From NCBI RefSeq assembly GCF_008831285.2, contig NC_045143.1, positions 1,647,503-1,711,502 on the forward strand: a DNA stretch of 64,000 bases. Reading direction: 5' to 3'. The translations under genes were made by a program, and so were the position numbers. The notes beneath the pieces were generated by a model, which saw only the letters and a list, made by a program, of their open reading frames with translations, had not been told where the DNA came from and made no database searches. The stretch comes from Nymphaea colorata. Lineage: Eukaryota > Streptophyta > Magnoliopsida > Nymphaeales > Nymphaeaceae. Each line of letters opens with the position of its first letter. The stretch's first letter is position 1. This document shows positions 14,301 through 26,500 of the stretch, in pieces.

Positions 14301-14594
14301 TTGAAAGGGAGAAAAAAACAAAAGTATCTTGCACATCCCCTCATACAGTATTTTTGCATTTTTGCCGCATAAATTTCTCCCAACAACGCGAGTTGCAGGC
14401 ATCGAGAGGAGGATCATCTCTTAAGTAGCGGAAAGAAAAGAAGAACTCCTCTCCCTTACGGCCATATACAAGGGCAAGCACTAAAGACCAGATCACGCGG
14501 AAATCCCTTCACAATTTTGAAATGCATACAACGGAGGAGAGAAAACGAAACGAAAAAACGAGGTATCCTTTACCTGGAACAAAGACGCCGCCAT
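4024..14594 (-). CDS. NOT2: NOT2 / VIP2, CCR4-NOT complex subunit 2 (13 coding exons)
   Basis: Exons, in transcript order: 14594-14574, 13234-13123, 13041-12863, 11605-11224, 9472-9266, 9188-9087, 7504-7416, 7162-6917, 5962-5552, 5460-5408, 5315-5274, 4862-4718, 4083-4024. All phases agree and the sum is 2049 nt (682 aa), slightly longer than Arabidopsis NOT2 homologues. The protein starts MAASLFQSTLNGST, continues as a Ser/Gly/Asn-rich region (NNLPVALSQLSHGGLHGHSG, FDINDFPQLTGRPSSAGG, NEDFPALPGFKG), a 22-Gln tract (about residues 382-403), then the C-terminal NOT2/3/5 box (about 555-682): SMPNDEAQLYAANEL, HKELRLWL, NMEPLVRTHTYERGTYLAFD and the end ENFILQYEMIEKRPTIPQH. NOT2 binds NOT1 with NOT3 and stabilises the deadenylase complex; plant NOT2 also aids microRNA transcription and Dicer recruitment. 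The NOT-box stretch GYFSRFRPETLLYIFYS departs from the usual FQLGTLFYIFYS form. The 5' UTR may extend to about 14960. Confidence 0.95.
5213..5269. repeat. (GA)n-rich microsatellite
   Basis: Imperfect GA repeat lying just downstream (transcript sense) of the NOT2 exon 5274-5315. The splice donor of that exon directly abuts the repeat, which reads as a (TC)n tract in the transcript. Confidence 0.85.
7046..7111 (-). repeat. 22-codon polyglutamine tract within NOT2
   Basis: In-frame CAA/CAG mixture coding for 22 consecutive Gln, followed by two His. Codon mixing (CAA interrupting CAG) suggests a tract that is less prone to slippage than a pure CAG run. Confidence 0.95.
7840..8600. mobile_element. 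Two facing copies of a dispersed element in a NOT2 intron
   Basis: The block at about 7840-8100 runs from a CTTGGACACACTTGGGTA end to TACCCATACCCATGTGACTTAGG. The block at about 8176-8560 is the same element reversed: GCTAAGTCACATGAGTACAGG through to AAGTACCCAAGTGTGTTC. The inner AT-rich parts also match in reverse (for example TGATTTAAGCTTTTC versus GAAAAAATTAAATCAAG). A further end-like motif, TACCCATGTGACTTAGGGC, sits at about 8585. A related block lies at about 33420-33540. Class is unknown; I would guess a non-autonomous transposon. Confidence 0.6.
8268..8352. repeat. (TA)n(TG)n compound microsatellite
   Basis: About 53 bases of TA followed by about 32 bases of TG, inside the reversed element copy in the NOT2 intron. 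It creates apparent open frames of alternating Ile-Tyr that are not genes. Confidence 0.95.
12558..12671. repeat. 57-bp tandem duplication in a NOT2 intron
   Basis: The unit beginning CCTTTTATGTTTTGAAGG and ending CATAATGTTAG occurs twice head to tail (12558-12614 and 12615-12671) with only about three differences, which implies a recent duplication. Confidence 0.9.
13654..14137. repeat. About 240-bp tandem duplication in NOT2 intron 1
   Basis: Two direct copies, about 13654-13886 and 13887-14137. Both contain GAGCCAAAAACCATG, CATTTCTATGTGCACGAGAT, AACCAGACCGGGAAGTCATT and GGAGACGCGAATTCTCAAAG in the same order. Copy 2 has a short extra segment (CAGGAAATCCGCAGCATGATG) before the AACCAGACCGG block. 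The two copies remain nearly identical, so the event is recent. Confidence 0.9.
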
Positions 14595-16368
14595 ACTTGA
14601 AAAATCCGTGTCTCCAAACTCGCTCACCTATCTCTACTTAGAGCGAAGAAACACAACGAAAACGATCGAGCAAGAAACAACGCCCTAATCCAGAACAGGC
14701 ACCGAGTATCTCCAATCCAGAAAGGCTTTCCCACTAGAATCGAAACGCCTACTCCGGTGATGGGATGAAGCAGGCATCGTCGACTCACCCGAGCCCGCAA
14801 AACCCTGCCGCCCCACGCCTAGGGCAACTCCGCCACTCCCTGTTTATCTCCACCACGGATGGATCGATCGATCGATCGGATTTGATCGGCTGGGTCTGAT
14901 CGTGGATTCGCGAGAGAAAGGGGGAAAGAGCTTGGGACGGCCAAAGAGAGGTAGAGAGAGGAGAGGAAAGGATTGGACTGATGAAGACGGACGAATCGGG
15001 TGAGGGCCAGAGGAGAACGCAGGGGGAACGGACAATGGGTGAGGGAACGGGACGAACGCAGATTCAAACAGGCGATGGTCCGGCAGAACAGGATCGCCTG
15101 GGTTCGACGTCCTATGCGCCATTATACAGAATGCCTCGCTATTCTTCAATTTCGTTTTACTTTTCCAATAAAGAATAACCCCGAAAAGTCCCTATAAATT
15201 TTAATTATAAGAAACTTTTGAATTAAAAACCATTTTTTTGCTGATAATCAAAGTAGCGGTGAATCAGAAAATTATTCGAGGCAGAATTCAAACAGAAGAG
15301 AAAATGATCACTGAAAATAGTTGAGAAAACAACCAATTAGTTAGAATATTTTTAAATGTAATTTGCATAATGAGAAACCCATAAAGCTTTTGAAAATGCT
15401 CATTTATGCACAAAGCAAACATAATCTCTTATATTGGTTTTGAGCATTTTGGATAGTCAATTTCATGATGAGGGTAAAAAAGATGGCGTATGTAAAGATC
15501 TACCTTAGAATCAGGGGATTAAATGCTCGCTGACACATCAATTGACATTAAAATATGTGATCAAAAATATGGTAAAAAGTTACTGGAGTTACCAAAATCA
15601 ATAAACAAATATGCTTGCATTTTTGAGAACTCACATCCTGCTAGAAAACATTTAGTAGTATACTGCTTTTCTTTCTTAATATTATAATGCGGCTATTGTT
15701 TATTGAAAACTTGTAGAACAAAATAAGTGCAAGAGTTTCTGAAAAGTAAGAGCAAGAGCTTTGCATTCAGTCTACTGTCAGTTTTAGCGAAGCTCGATGT
15801 TCTTCCGGTTGAGGATCGAACATCATGGTGATGCTCCTTAGACCAACCAAAGAGAATGGCAGCGATCTTTTCCAACTTTATGAGTGATCCACTTTGGTAT
15901 AATTTTATGAAAGGCTTTCCCTTTGGAAAGTAGACTAATAATGCGTATCGCTAAGGATTGTTCGACTTCTACACTAACATAAGAGCAGGACTATTCGGTC
16001 AAGTGGTTACACTGATTCGTATTACGGATTAGCGCTGCTTTTTCTTATTTCGCTATATAAATTGCAGAAAATCAGTGGCGGTAATTGTTTTTTCTTGCTG
16101 TAGATGAGTACATCTTGCTTTTGATCCAAGATTTGGAATAAAAATTTCAAGTTGAAGTCAAGAGTTTGATAGTTGCACTGCTTGTTACCCAAGTGGTTGT
16201 AGTGCACTGAGCAACAAAGTGGTTCATCTCCTAAAAGGATTCGTGTTTGAATCTCATAGTGGTTACTATCACGTCCCAGTGTTCTTTTTTTCTAGACTGT
16301 AAAAGATCTCGAAGCATGACTTATGAAGGGCGTAGGAAGATAGCAGTAGCAGATGCCTCTCTTAAGAA

Positions 16369-16417
16369 CGGTAGAGTGAACCACTCACTCAAAACGGTAG
16401 AGTGAACCACTCACTCC
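16369..16417. repeat. Short tandem duplication
   Basis: The string ACGGTAGAGTGAACCACTCA occurs twice, separated by a few bases. Each copy also contains the inner near-palindrome GAGTGAACCACTC. Confidence 0.8.
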
Positions 16418-17274
16418 TTAAAAAAACACACACAATCTTAATGTACCACAGATTCAACTCTCTCGCTCTCACTCTCTCTGAGTTTTTTTGCCATGTTTTT
16501 GCCAGATTCTTTTCCTCTGCTGGCTCAATAACAACCCATTTGATGGCTGTAATGGCTTATAAGGACATGGTGCACCTGCCAACATGAGCTCCATGCATCT
16601 GATCAGATGGGTGCATTTAGAGCCTCCAAGTTCTTTATTTTTGGAATATTATATGAGGAATTCCTCCAGAGATGCCAGAGTTGATCCATGGATCTCCCCT
16701 CCAATACCCCGCCCCCTCCCCTCTCCTCCCTGTCATAAGATACAAAAGTTCTAAACAAGAATTTGTACGTGATAAAAAACACTACGTTTTTCTTGTCAAT
16801 CACCATCTTAATCTAACTTTTCATAAGCAAGAAGAACATAGATTACTTCTAAACCCTGATCCGAATCTACCACTAGTTCATCTTCAGGTTGTCGACAATG
16901 ACAAACCACAAAAGATTGGAAGAGGTTCAAGGTGAATGATACTAAATAGAAAAAGAAATGTAAGAGAGAGAGAGCTCAGATCACGTCGAATGTCGTTCCT
17001 TGCGCAGCAGCCAAACTGCGAAGCCTTTGTGAAATAAAAAAAATTGTATAATTGTGGCGTATAGTATACAATGATGTTGCTCAATAAAATATTGCTAGAG
17101 CTTATCCTAAGAATGCCTGTGAACTTGTTCGTTAAAATGAAATAGACATATGGAAATGGTGACACCTGTAGCTAAGACGAAGCAGCACCATGTATAGGTG
17201 ATGGGATGGCTGGAAAGTATCAGCGCCTGAAGATTCGGATACAAACGCGTGCTGCTCTGTAAAAGATCAGATAA

Positions 17275-17508
17275 GGGATGTAAACGGGTCAGACGAATTC
17301 AAATTTTATCAGAGTCCTGCTTGATTCGCATTTAGATCCCAATGTCATCCTTTAGTACTAAACCTAAATCTGACATTTGTGTTAATCCAGATTCAATTTG
17401 CTTTAATGTTTCAACTTTAAGTTCGAAACAAATTCTAATTCAAATGTTACCAAACCCAACTAATCAAACTCAAATTCAGTATCAGATAAATCCGATCCAT
17501 TGACATCC
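17275..17508. mobile_element. MITE-like element with GGGATGT..ACATCC ends
   Basis: The left end reads GGGATGTAAACGGGTCAGA and the right end, reversed, reads GGATGTCAATGGATCGGA. The internal sequence is AT-rich and non-coding, and the size is about 235 bp. This end type (GGGATGTCAACGGGTCGG-like) is familiar from plant hAT-type MITEs. I did not find a clear 8-bp target duplication, so the limits are approximate. Confidence 0.5.
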
Positions 17509-18163
17509 ATTCATTTTTGGGATGGATGTAGCAGGAAGCGTGGGATGATGACGTGAGGAAGACCATATGTGAAGTGGTTGGAAAACGGACAGGCATCTAG
17601 CAGATATAGGTGCTCAGCCGCTTTAACAAAACATCTTATTAAAAAGAATCAGAAGATACAACGCCCCAATTTAGATTATATCATGATATCTAAAAAATGA
17701 AAAATTTCCAAAGCACCACACAACTTTGTGAGAACAATCAGGACGTGCAAAGTTATTTTATATTCAAAACACAGCACATCAATTTAACCTCGGTCATCAC
17801 TAGCCTAATCAGAGATTAGCAGTTACGAAACCAAAGTACGTTAATGGTCATCATATGTTCATAGCCATTGATGCATATGTAATTATTCTATCCAAATATG
17901 TTAGGAGCTTTTCAGAATATTTAAATTAGCTAGGTGCTTGACTACTTAGAAAATCATTATCCAATAGTCACACACATGTACATGTATATTGAAAATGAGT
18001 GAGTCATATTTTGAGACTAATTTGAACACCTCCTAAGATCCATCAATCTTAATATGAAGAGAATGATAATGGAGAAGAAATAGAAAAAGAAGAGACGAGA
18101 GAAGTAAGAGTCCAGAAAAGAGTGAACAAACTAGGCTTCGTGAGGGAGAGAGGAGAGGACGAT

Positions 18164-18165
<2 letters not shown>

Positions 18166-18212
<47 letters not shown>
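18166..18212. repeat. (TA)n microsatellite
   Basis: About 47 bases of alternating TA, downstream of the NUP1 stop codon. Confidence 0.95.
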
Positions 18213-18214
<2 letters not shown>

Positions 18215-18604
18215 CGCATTGCAGCTTTACCAGAACTTGAAGATAGATTCTCAAATGAATGGCCTGTCCGAATGCCAACATCCACTCGCATTACATCAAG
18301 AGGGACAGTTCCTGAATTTACCTAGATAAGCCTATAAAGACAAAATTTATCGAAATATTCAACAATCAGAATCCATGTATACAATTCTTATCATACCGAT
18401 GGGATGCTGATGACCAGGCGTACCACTTGCAGGTGCAACCCCATTGACTCTTTCACCACTCCGGAGTTCTGTTGGAACTTCCCTTTCCACTGATTTACGT
18501 CGTGGTCGACTTCAGGATCCTCGGTGTCAGGCTAGAAAGGCCAACTCCACCTAAGCCCTTGATACATGCAACCCAAGGAACTTGGACATGATATGCCAGC
18601 TTCT

Positions 18605-20529
18605 CTATCTCCTCCTTATTTTATCCCGATTGATTTTGATAAACCTCCGACCAGTTTGATCTCCAGAAGCCAGCGGCGACACACCTTCTGATAATCCTTG
18701 TCCACTGGATGCCGGGCTGCTGAATTGAAAAACTGGTACAGCAGGGGACTCAAGACCTGAACTTGATGGAGTATTAAACAACCGTGGTGCTGAAACTGAT
18801 GCCTGTGTGTTGTTATTTTCCTTGTTGACCTTCTCGTTTGCAAGAGTTGAGGGGGCTGACTTGTTGACTTTCTCGTTTGCAAGAGTTGAGGGGGCTGACG
18901 CAATACTGAAGGGGCCACTTGTCTTGGAACCGAATAAAGCAGAATTTGACGCATTTTGTGCAGAAGAAAATGAAAATGCAGGTCTTGTTAATCCAAATGC
19001 AGGAGCTGATGATCCACCAAAAGTAACCTGACTTGACGTAGTTGACCCAAACGAAAACAATGGAGCAGGCATGGAACTAGCTTGTGTACTATTCGACATA
19101 GAAGAACCAGACTGGAAGGAGCTAAATTGAAATGGTGATGGGGTAAGTGAAGCGCCTTTGGCTGCACTAGGGAGAAAAGATGGAACCACAGGAGAAGACC
19201 CAGAAGCAAAGGTACCAAAAGCCTGGTTTGCGCTTGAGTTATCTGAACCCAAAGCTGCAGTTGATGTAGGTAACTTTGGAAACATCAGAGATGTCTCTGA
19301 CGAACTTTTACCCACATTCTTAATCCTTTCCTGAGATCCAAGCACTGTTGACTGTGAAGATGGAAGGGTTGTCAGAGCTGCAACGGCAGAGCTGCAGTTT
19401 TAAAAAAACACCAGCATAAAGCACTTAATACAGAAGCAAATGAAAATGCGAAAATTAGTCAAATTGCCAGAAAGTGATGTTTATAGTGACGTATACATTG
19501 AACTAACAAAAAACAAATGAATAGTAAATAGTCGAAAAGAAAAACTCCCAAAAGCCCGAGGCAGAATCGTTAACAAGGCTACCATGCCTTCATTTCCAAT
19601 AAATGGAATTTGAATATTAAAAAGTTAAACGATACCAAGAAATGATATAGAAAGCTACTAAAATGACTCAAATCAACATAAGTGACACCTGCCGTGCCAC
19701 ATGGGTATGGCAAGAAACATCCAAACATATAACAAACAATTACATTGAAGAAATAACACATTGGGTGATTTTGGTCCCTAGTGTTGATAATTTGGATTAA
19801 AAGGCACACTTCAGGTTAAACCAAAATGACCCATAGCTGAAGCACCTACAAGTGTGTTTTATTTACTGCCATAGCACTGAAGTGGAAAAATAAATGCATT
19901 CATCAGACATGGGATGCATAGAAGATAGCTTTTGTGATTTCTGAATTCAGTGTCCTCCAATGTTCCATGGCAATGGGTGGAAGTCTGGAGAAATGACACG
20001 CAAAGTAATTCGAGAAACACTGGCACTGTTCCTCAAGAGGATGATGTCCTACTCTGCTGTTCCGAGGGTAAGAAAACAGGATTTATGTTCCACCTGTTCT
20101 TAGCTGGGATATGGGCCCATAAGCTTCCCATGCACACATCTATATATTATCATTTCAGTTTTTCCAACTTAGTAGGATCTCCATCCTAGTTTGTTTGTTA
20201 AGCAACCATGTAAGTTAGAACACCTAAAAACATAAGGACGCAATCAAGAATGACTTGAATTTTAGCCACTAAGTGCATATCTAGTGCATAACTCAAGAAT
20301 GCAGCTCACTGCACTGTAAAATGCTCATTTATTGATACAACTTTGCCATGCATATAAGGAGGAGGAGCAAAATGAGTAACCCAAAATCGACATATACAAG
20401 CTCAGTTCAAGCTTGACTCATGATAAATGGGTCAAGTTCGAGTCAATATGTAAGAAGCAATATCATCAGCCAAATAAACTGAGTTTAAGCCATTACATTT
20501 GAACTCATTCAGGACCTTAGGCTTGCCAA

Positions 20530-20566
<37 letters not shown>

Positions 20567-23500
20567 AGACCGCATTGACCAATATCAGTCACCCATCGCA
20601 TAAGATCTGATGGACGAGATATCAAGAGCAGGAGATGAAAAAAGCGTAACTTTCGAATTTGTAACATGCCCAAACAGCCTCTCCATCTCAAAAATAAAGA
20701 CAAGGGCAGTTTGTGCATGCTAAAATTTGAATTTTCATGCCTTTTTCATTTCTCACCCCTGACATCTTATCCATCAGATGTCATGCAATGGATGATAAGA
20801 TGGTAGTCCATACATTTAATACCATTCTTCGGTTCATATATTCTGTGGACCATTACATGTTGTGTTAAGTGTGTGCCAAATCAGGCCTAACCATATGCAG
20901 CCGGTGCAATTTGAGTTGAGCAAGTCAAACTCGACTTATAAAGCTCAGCTTGAGCTCATTGACATGACAAAGGAGCTGAGTTCAAGCCACATGACTTACA
21001 AATGGAGTGTGTGTTACACCCACTTGTGTGCTTTTTTTCTGTGTGTGTACAGACCGCACATGCATGCATGTTGTTTCATGTATTGATCACAATAGGAGGG
21101 TTTGGCATAGTGATGTTCTCCATCAGCTTTCAAGGAACAACTTTCCTGTTAAAAGCCCATGACCATCTCTTCCTAAAAAAAATATTAACAATTCTTGCTA
21201 GAATCAGCTTGGACCAACTCAACTTTCAGTAATAACCCAAGCTTGAACTAAACTCAAGCTCCACTTTTTTCCGGTGAGCGGGAATCCAGAAATCCCACTG
21301 CTCGAGTGAGAGCCAAAACCCCCTGCCTTAATCCTGCCCCAGGATTGCAGGGCTGCACCAGAGCCTAGGTTGGATCCCACGCTGCATATCAACTAATGCA
21401 ATGTTTCCTCCTCATTGGCACAAGGAGAATGAGGCAGAAGGAGTATGGACGCCCATGCCACTCGAACCAGCAACCAGCCGCCTACCAGGCACTGGCCCAA
21501 GCCGGTGCACCAACACCTTGAGCAGCTCAACTTGACTTCAAGTGAAGCTCAAGCAAATGCTTTAAATATTCATACCAAATCTCTGCATTTTGGGCTGGGC
21601 TTGAGCACTTGTAAACCTTTCATCATGTTCAAGGCCTTCATAGTCCAAAAGTGCTTCAGGTCTGGCCTAATCATATAAACTACAAAGAACCATGACTTAG
21701 GTACAGACCACCTTAAGCCAGTGGAAGACTAAGAACTCAACTGCCAAGAAAACACAAGGCTCAGACTAAGCAAGCAATGTATAGGGTCAAATTTTTAGTT
21801 TTCCCAACAAGTAAAAATAAAGGAAGGAAAGACCACATCAACTAACCTGAAGGACAATTTGTCTTCCCCTGTACCAAATTTGAATTGTGGAATCGTAGTA
21901 CTAATATCAGAAGTACTAGAAGAGCTAAATGAGAAAACCAGATTTTTTCCAACACAATTTGATCCAAAGCTGAAAGATGGGATCGTCAAAGGAGTCATTG
22001 TAGGTGTTGGAGGTGGCTCACAAAACGCAGGTGCTGAGGAAATAGGAAAGGTAAATCCTGACCCATCAACAGCTGGTGTCGAAAATCTCTCACCAGTCTT
22101 ACTGGCCGTCATCTGATTTACAGTATTGCTTTTGCCCAAAAATGGAAGATGAGTCTGTGCCTCTGTCTTTGTATCAGTTAACTCTAATTTTGAGGTCTGT
22201 CCATCCTTGTGATTGTCCTGCTTGACAGACACCTGCAGTATAATGGCCTCCGAAATTAAGCATTTACTAAATTCAAAGGAGCATAGCTTTGCATCACAAT
22301 TCCATAAAAATAAACTTATCCAACTATATTACAAAGCTGCAGCAACAAAAGAGAGTCTAAAACTTAAGAAAAAAAAAGCAAAGTAGACATAAAATCATGA
22401 TGACAGGAAAGAAATCCATGAGATGACAAAACAAACATAGATTGAAGACACAACGTTATCTTGAGTAGGCCATCAGCACGAAGCTACAGTCCTGGTGCAT
22501 GACTGAAGATTAAATTTAAAAATTCTTTGGAGCATTACTGGCAAACCAATAAAAGCCACGAAATAATGCCAGAAGCAATACATAGCATTCACATTCAAGG
22601 CCTTTTAACACGGTCCAGGTCTCCTCGCAGAGTCTACTGATCATGGAGGCACAAAAAGAGACGTACATAGTAGTGGTCATTATTGTACACCCCACAACAG
22701 GCAAACTTTTCATCCAACCAGTCAACTTACATAAAAAATCACTAAATATCTCTGTTTTCAGACTTTACACATTTCAATGGAGAAAACAGAATAAGAATTT
22801 CTAACTATTGCAGCAGATATCGACAGGCCTTGGGACATCTGACCAGCCAAACAAAAGAAAACAGCTCAATATAGCAGAGTGCATCATAAGATCATGTGAG
22901 CAAATACCTCATGTGTAAAACTTTGAAAACAATGCTTATCAAGGTTCAATGGCTTTCTTGTCCCAATTTCTGAATTGCCGTGACTGATGGTGATGCCACC
23001 AGAGACTGATGCAGAAACTGGAATAGATGCATTTCTTGAACCAACATCTTCATTAGCCTTCGCAATCTCGGGCAAAGCCTGCAAGTGGTTGCTAGGTTTC
23101 CATGTAGTCTCTGGAATAGCTACTTGACCAATTAAAGGCCTTGGACTCTCAGTATGAACATATTTCCCTTTTAGATCTGATGCAAGGTCTTCCTTGTTTT
23201 TAGTAATCATTGTGGATGTAGCTGCATCTCCTATGCCCGATCCACTTATCTCCACGCTCTTACCTTTTGGAGATGGAAACATTCTACCCAGGTGCTTAGA
23301 TATTTTTTCACTTATATCAAATTCTGAAGGTAGAGAGTGAGAAGTAACACCAGGTTTTTCTGCTTTGCCATCCACAACAGGGAAATTCAAGAGACTGCTT
23401 TCATGACCACCATTTTCCATTTTCTCCTTCTCCTTGTAAGCTGGCCTGGATCTCCTACCATTATATGAACCAGAGAATAGAGGACTAGACCCTGCAGGGA

Positions 23501-26500
23501 GCAAAGAACTAGATTCCTCCAGAGGATTCATCACAATAGACTTTTGTCGAACCCTCCGAATAGGTCCAACTGATTCATAGGCATTGTCTGCTAACAGGAT
23601 CCTCCTCTTCAATGCCTACATATGAAGAAAACTTACAGCATCAGATACACTCGTCCCAGGCAAGTAGCCAATCCATGTCACAGAGTTGGTCCAATGGGAA
23701 GTACACTCTGTAGTTTACAGAATTGAGAAAAAAGCTAAGGAAGTTTTATTAGAATCACTATGGTCATACTCATACTAAGTATTACATAAATTTGTTCAGC
23801 TGCGGAAGCTTGTAGGTTCAAAGCTAAGCTTCAAGTGGGTGTGAAATAATAAAAGAAGATAACACAAGTACACTACAAAATACTAACAGGATCAATATGT
23901 GAGCAGTTGCAAGGGAGACAGACTCATTTGCAGTTCATTTTCATGGTTTCAGACAAATTCATCGGGTTAGTCAGAATTCAGAAGTAAGCAGGATCCCACA
24001 TTAGGTGATGGCCAGACAAGATTTCTCGGCAATTAGCCCAAATACCAAAAACAACACCCAAAATTCCTTTTTCCATGAAAGATGGAAGCATCAACCACAT
24101 TCTCCTAAACCGTGAAGTGGCAGATATGACATTAAAAGAAAGTCCACATTAAAGCCATCCAATTTTCACATTTCCCTTCTTAGATGGAAAAGATAAGTAA
24201 CCTACTAGCTAGCAAGAAGAACTAGATGATGCCCAATCTAATAGTATAGAAGTCTTAGACTTATATTTGCTTAGACAGACTTACATTTCATTACACATAG
24301 TATTCTCCAGGTCCAAATCAGAGATACTGAATAGAAAGCAAGCTAACAAACATTTTGTATTATAACATTCACAATAACCTTGAACTACAGAACTCAAACA
24401 TAAAGGAATCTAACCTGACTACCACCAGTAAGAGGAGTACCAGAGGGCTCCCACTGTACAAATCTTGTGCTAGCACCCTCACCGGTGACCTGAAAGTAAA
24501 TGTTACACTATGAAATAAAGAATTTGAAAAAAAAAAAAAAAGGAAAACAAAGAATATACCTTCTCATCAGCACTCAGTTGAAATGATTTAGCGTAATGTG
24601 TACGAGCCATTTTATGAAGCCCAATGCTGCTTCTTTGAGTTTGAGGGGTAAAATAGCTGCGGTCATCCTGTCTAATGGCACCTGGCCAGCATGTAGGCGA
24701 CTTTGGGGCAAGTGAGAACCTCGATATCTTTGGCGTCACAGTTTTAGGAGCCAGTGCAGTTTTTTCAACATGGAATACCCGACTCTGAGAAACAGGGCCA
24801 TACACTGATGTTCTGCTCATATAGGCTTTTGCTATTTCTGCTGGTGAAGCATAAGAATCATCAAGCACCTACAAAGTATGGTAAAGGAAAAGATCCATGT
24901 TTATTTTGGTCAAAGCACAGGCCAAGCATGGCTTTCAGCATTTAAATCTATAGCAAAAGAACAAGATACAAGAAATTAAAAGGTTGGTATTCCATACAAG
25001 TGAAGGAACAAGAGGGGTTGATCCACTCCCAACCACACCAGCATCTGTAGTTGTCTTCGGCATTTCAAGAGGAATCATCAGGTGACTATTTGCTTGTGGT
25101 GGTTCTATCTCCCGTCTAATTGTTGTGTTTTCACTCTTGTGGATATCAACTGCAGGTAAGTCTCTATTTCCTAGGGATAGTTCTGCCCTTCGTATCATGG
25201 TTGCATTTTCACTCTTGTGCATGTCACCTTCAGGAGGATCAATAGTCCTTGTTCGCAGGAAATCTGAGAAGCGATTGAACTCATCCCTGGGCAGTGAATG
25301 ATCTTAAATTTAATGGGGAAAAAAGGAAAAATTTTGAAACCTTACATGAACATGTGAATATCATAAACAATAATAACAGGAGAAACTGTAAAGGCAAACT
25401 CATGGGGTAACTACCAGGTACAAGAAACAAATGCCACTCAGCCTATTGGATTTCGAAGACTTTAGTAGCCAAAATGAGAGACTCATGTACGTGATAGGGA
25501 TACAGTAAATTTGAAGTGTCATTTTTTTCTTCCCATCAATGAGATAGAAGTTTAACATATAAGAGAAGCACTTGCCTGGAAATCGTTTTCTGTTTCAGTA
25601 GATGCTCAAACTCAGCCAACCAGTTACCATCTGAACCTTCTCCATGTCCATGACTAGTGGATGCAGCATCCTTTTTTATCTCTTCATTGATGTCTTCCTG
25701 TTCTGCAGGCCTGCATTGCACATCCTGCATGTTGGCATAAAACATAAAATTAAGAAGATAAAAGCAAATACGCCATCAGACACATTAAACTCTGTGCAGG
25801 AGCTAGAGATAGAGATAGAGTGAGATATGAAGCTAATGAGCCCATCTATCACATTTACCTGTTGGAACTAGAAGCACAAACATAGAAGATGATAGTGGTG
25901 ATTGGAATGGACATGAGACTAGAGATGGGCCACTTTCAACTATCTTCATGTGAGGATATGGTTGATAAAGATGCTTCCCCACTTTCATATTTGTCTTAAC
26001 ATTAGCTATCAAATACAGGCCTAAATCAATTATGTTTCACATATTCAGTTCAGTGTGTCCATGATTTGCCAAGACATTTCCTCATCTTCATTGGTATGAG
26101 CCTATGAGGAAAAGCTAAGAGAACAGCCTGACTGTTTTACAGGACAAAAATGAATTGCATCATGAAACCCCAAAAGAAACAAAAGCTTGGCTTGCTTGCT
26201 GTGTGATGGATGCAGAAGCAACTGCTTGCTGCGAAACTTACACAATAGCAGCAGCATAAACAGAAACTTGGGTGGATTATAGGGATCAATCATCAATCAG
26301 AAATGCCACATCTCAATTTGGTTAAAAAAACAGAAAACATCCTACGTGGTCTCAGTATGTGTTGTCAACCTAGGCGTCTAGTTGACTAGTGGCACCCTAG
26401 ACAGTGGCCACTTGATTACCCATGACCATACAGTCAACAGGGCCATGGACAATGGACTAGTTGGTCAACTAGGTAGACTAGCCACTACTAGTTGATGAAC

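Larger units (their letters stand above)
14595..18604. other. Intergenic region between NUP1 and NOT2
   Basis: The right-hand flank of NOT2 up to about 14960 is GC-richer and is probably its 5' UTR and core promoter; a four-unit GATC run lies near 14865-14877. The rest is AT-rich, with a MITE-like element at 17275-17508, a 27-bp tandem repeat at about 16369-16417 and a TA microsatellite at 18166-18212. The part nearest 18604 is the expected NUP1 3' UTR and contains coding-like stretches discussed separately. Confidence 0.6.

Noticed and set aside
16150-16270. tRNA-like B-box strings (GTTTGAATCTC near 16245; GGTTCAAATGC reversed near 29570)
   Set aside because: No complete cloverleaf or properly spaced A-box was found; at most they are remnants of SINEs.
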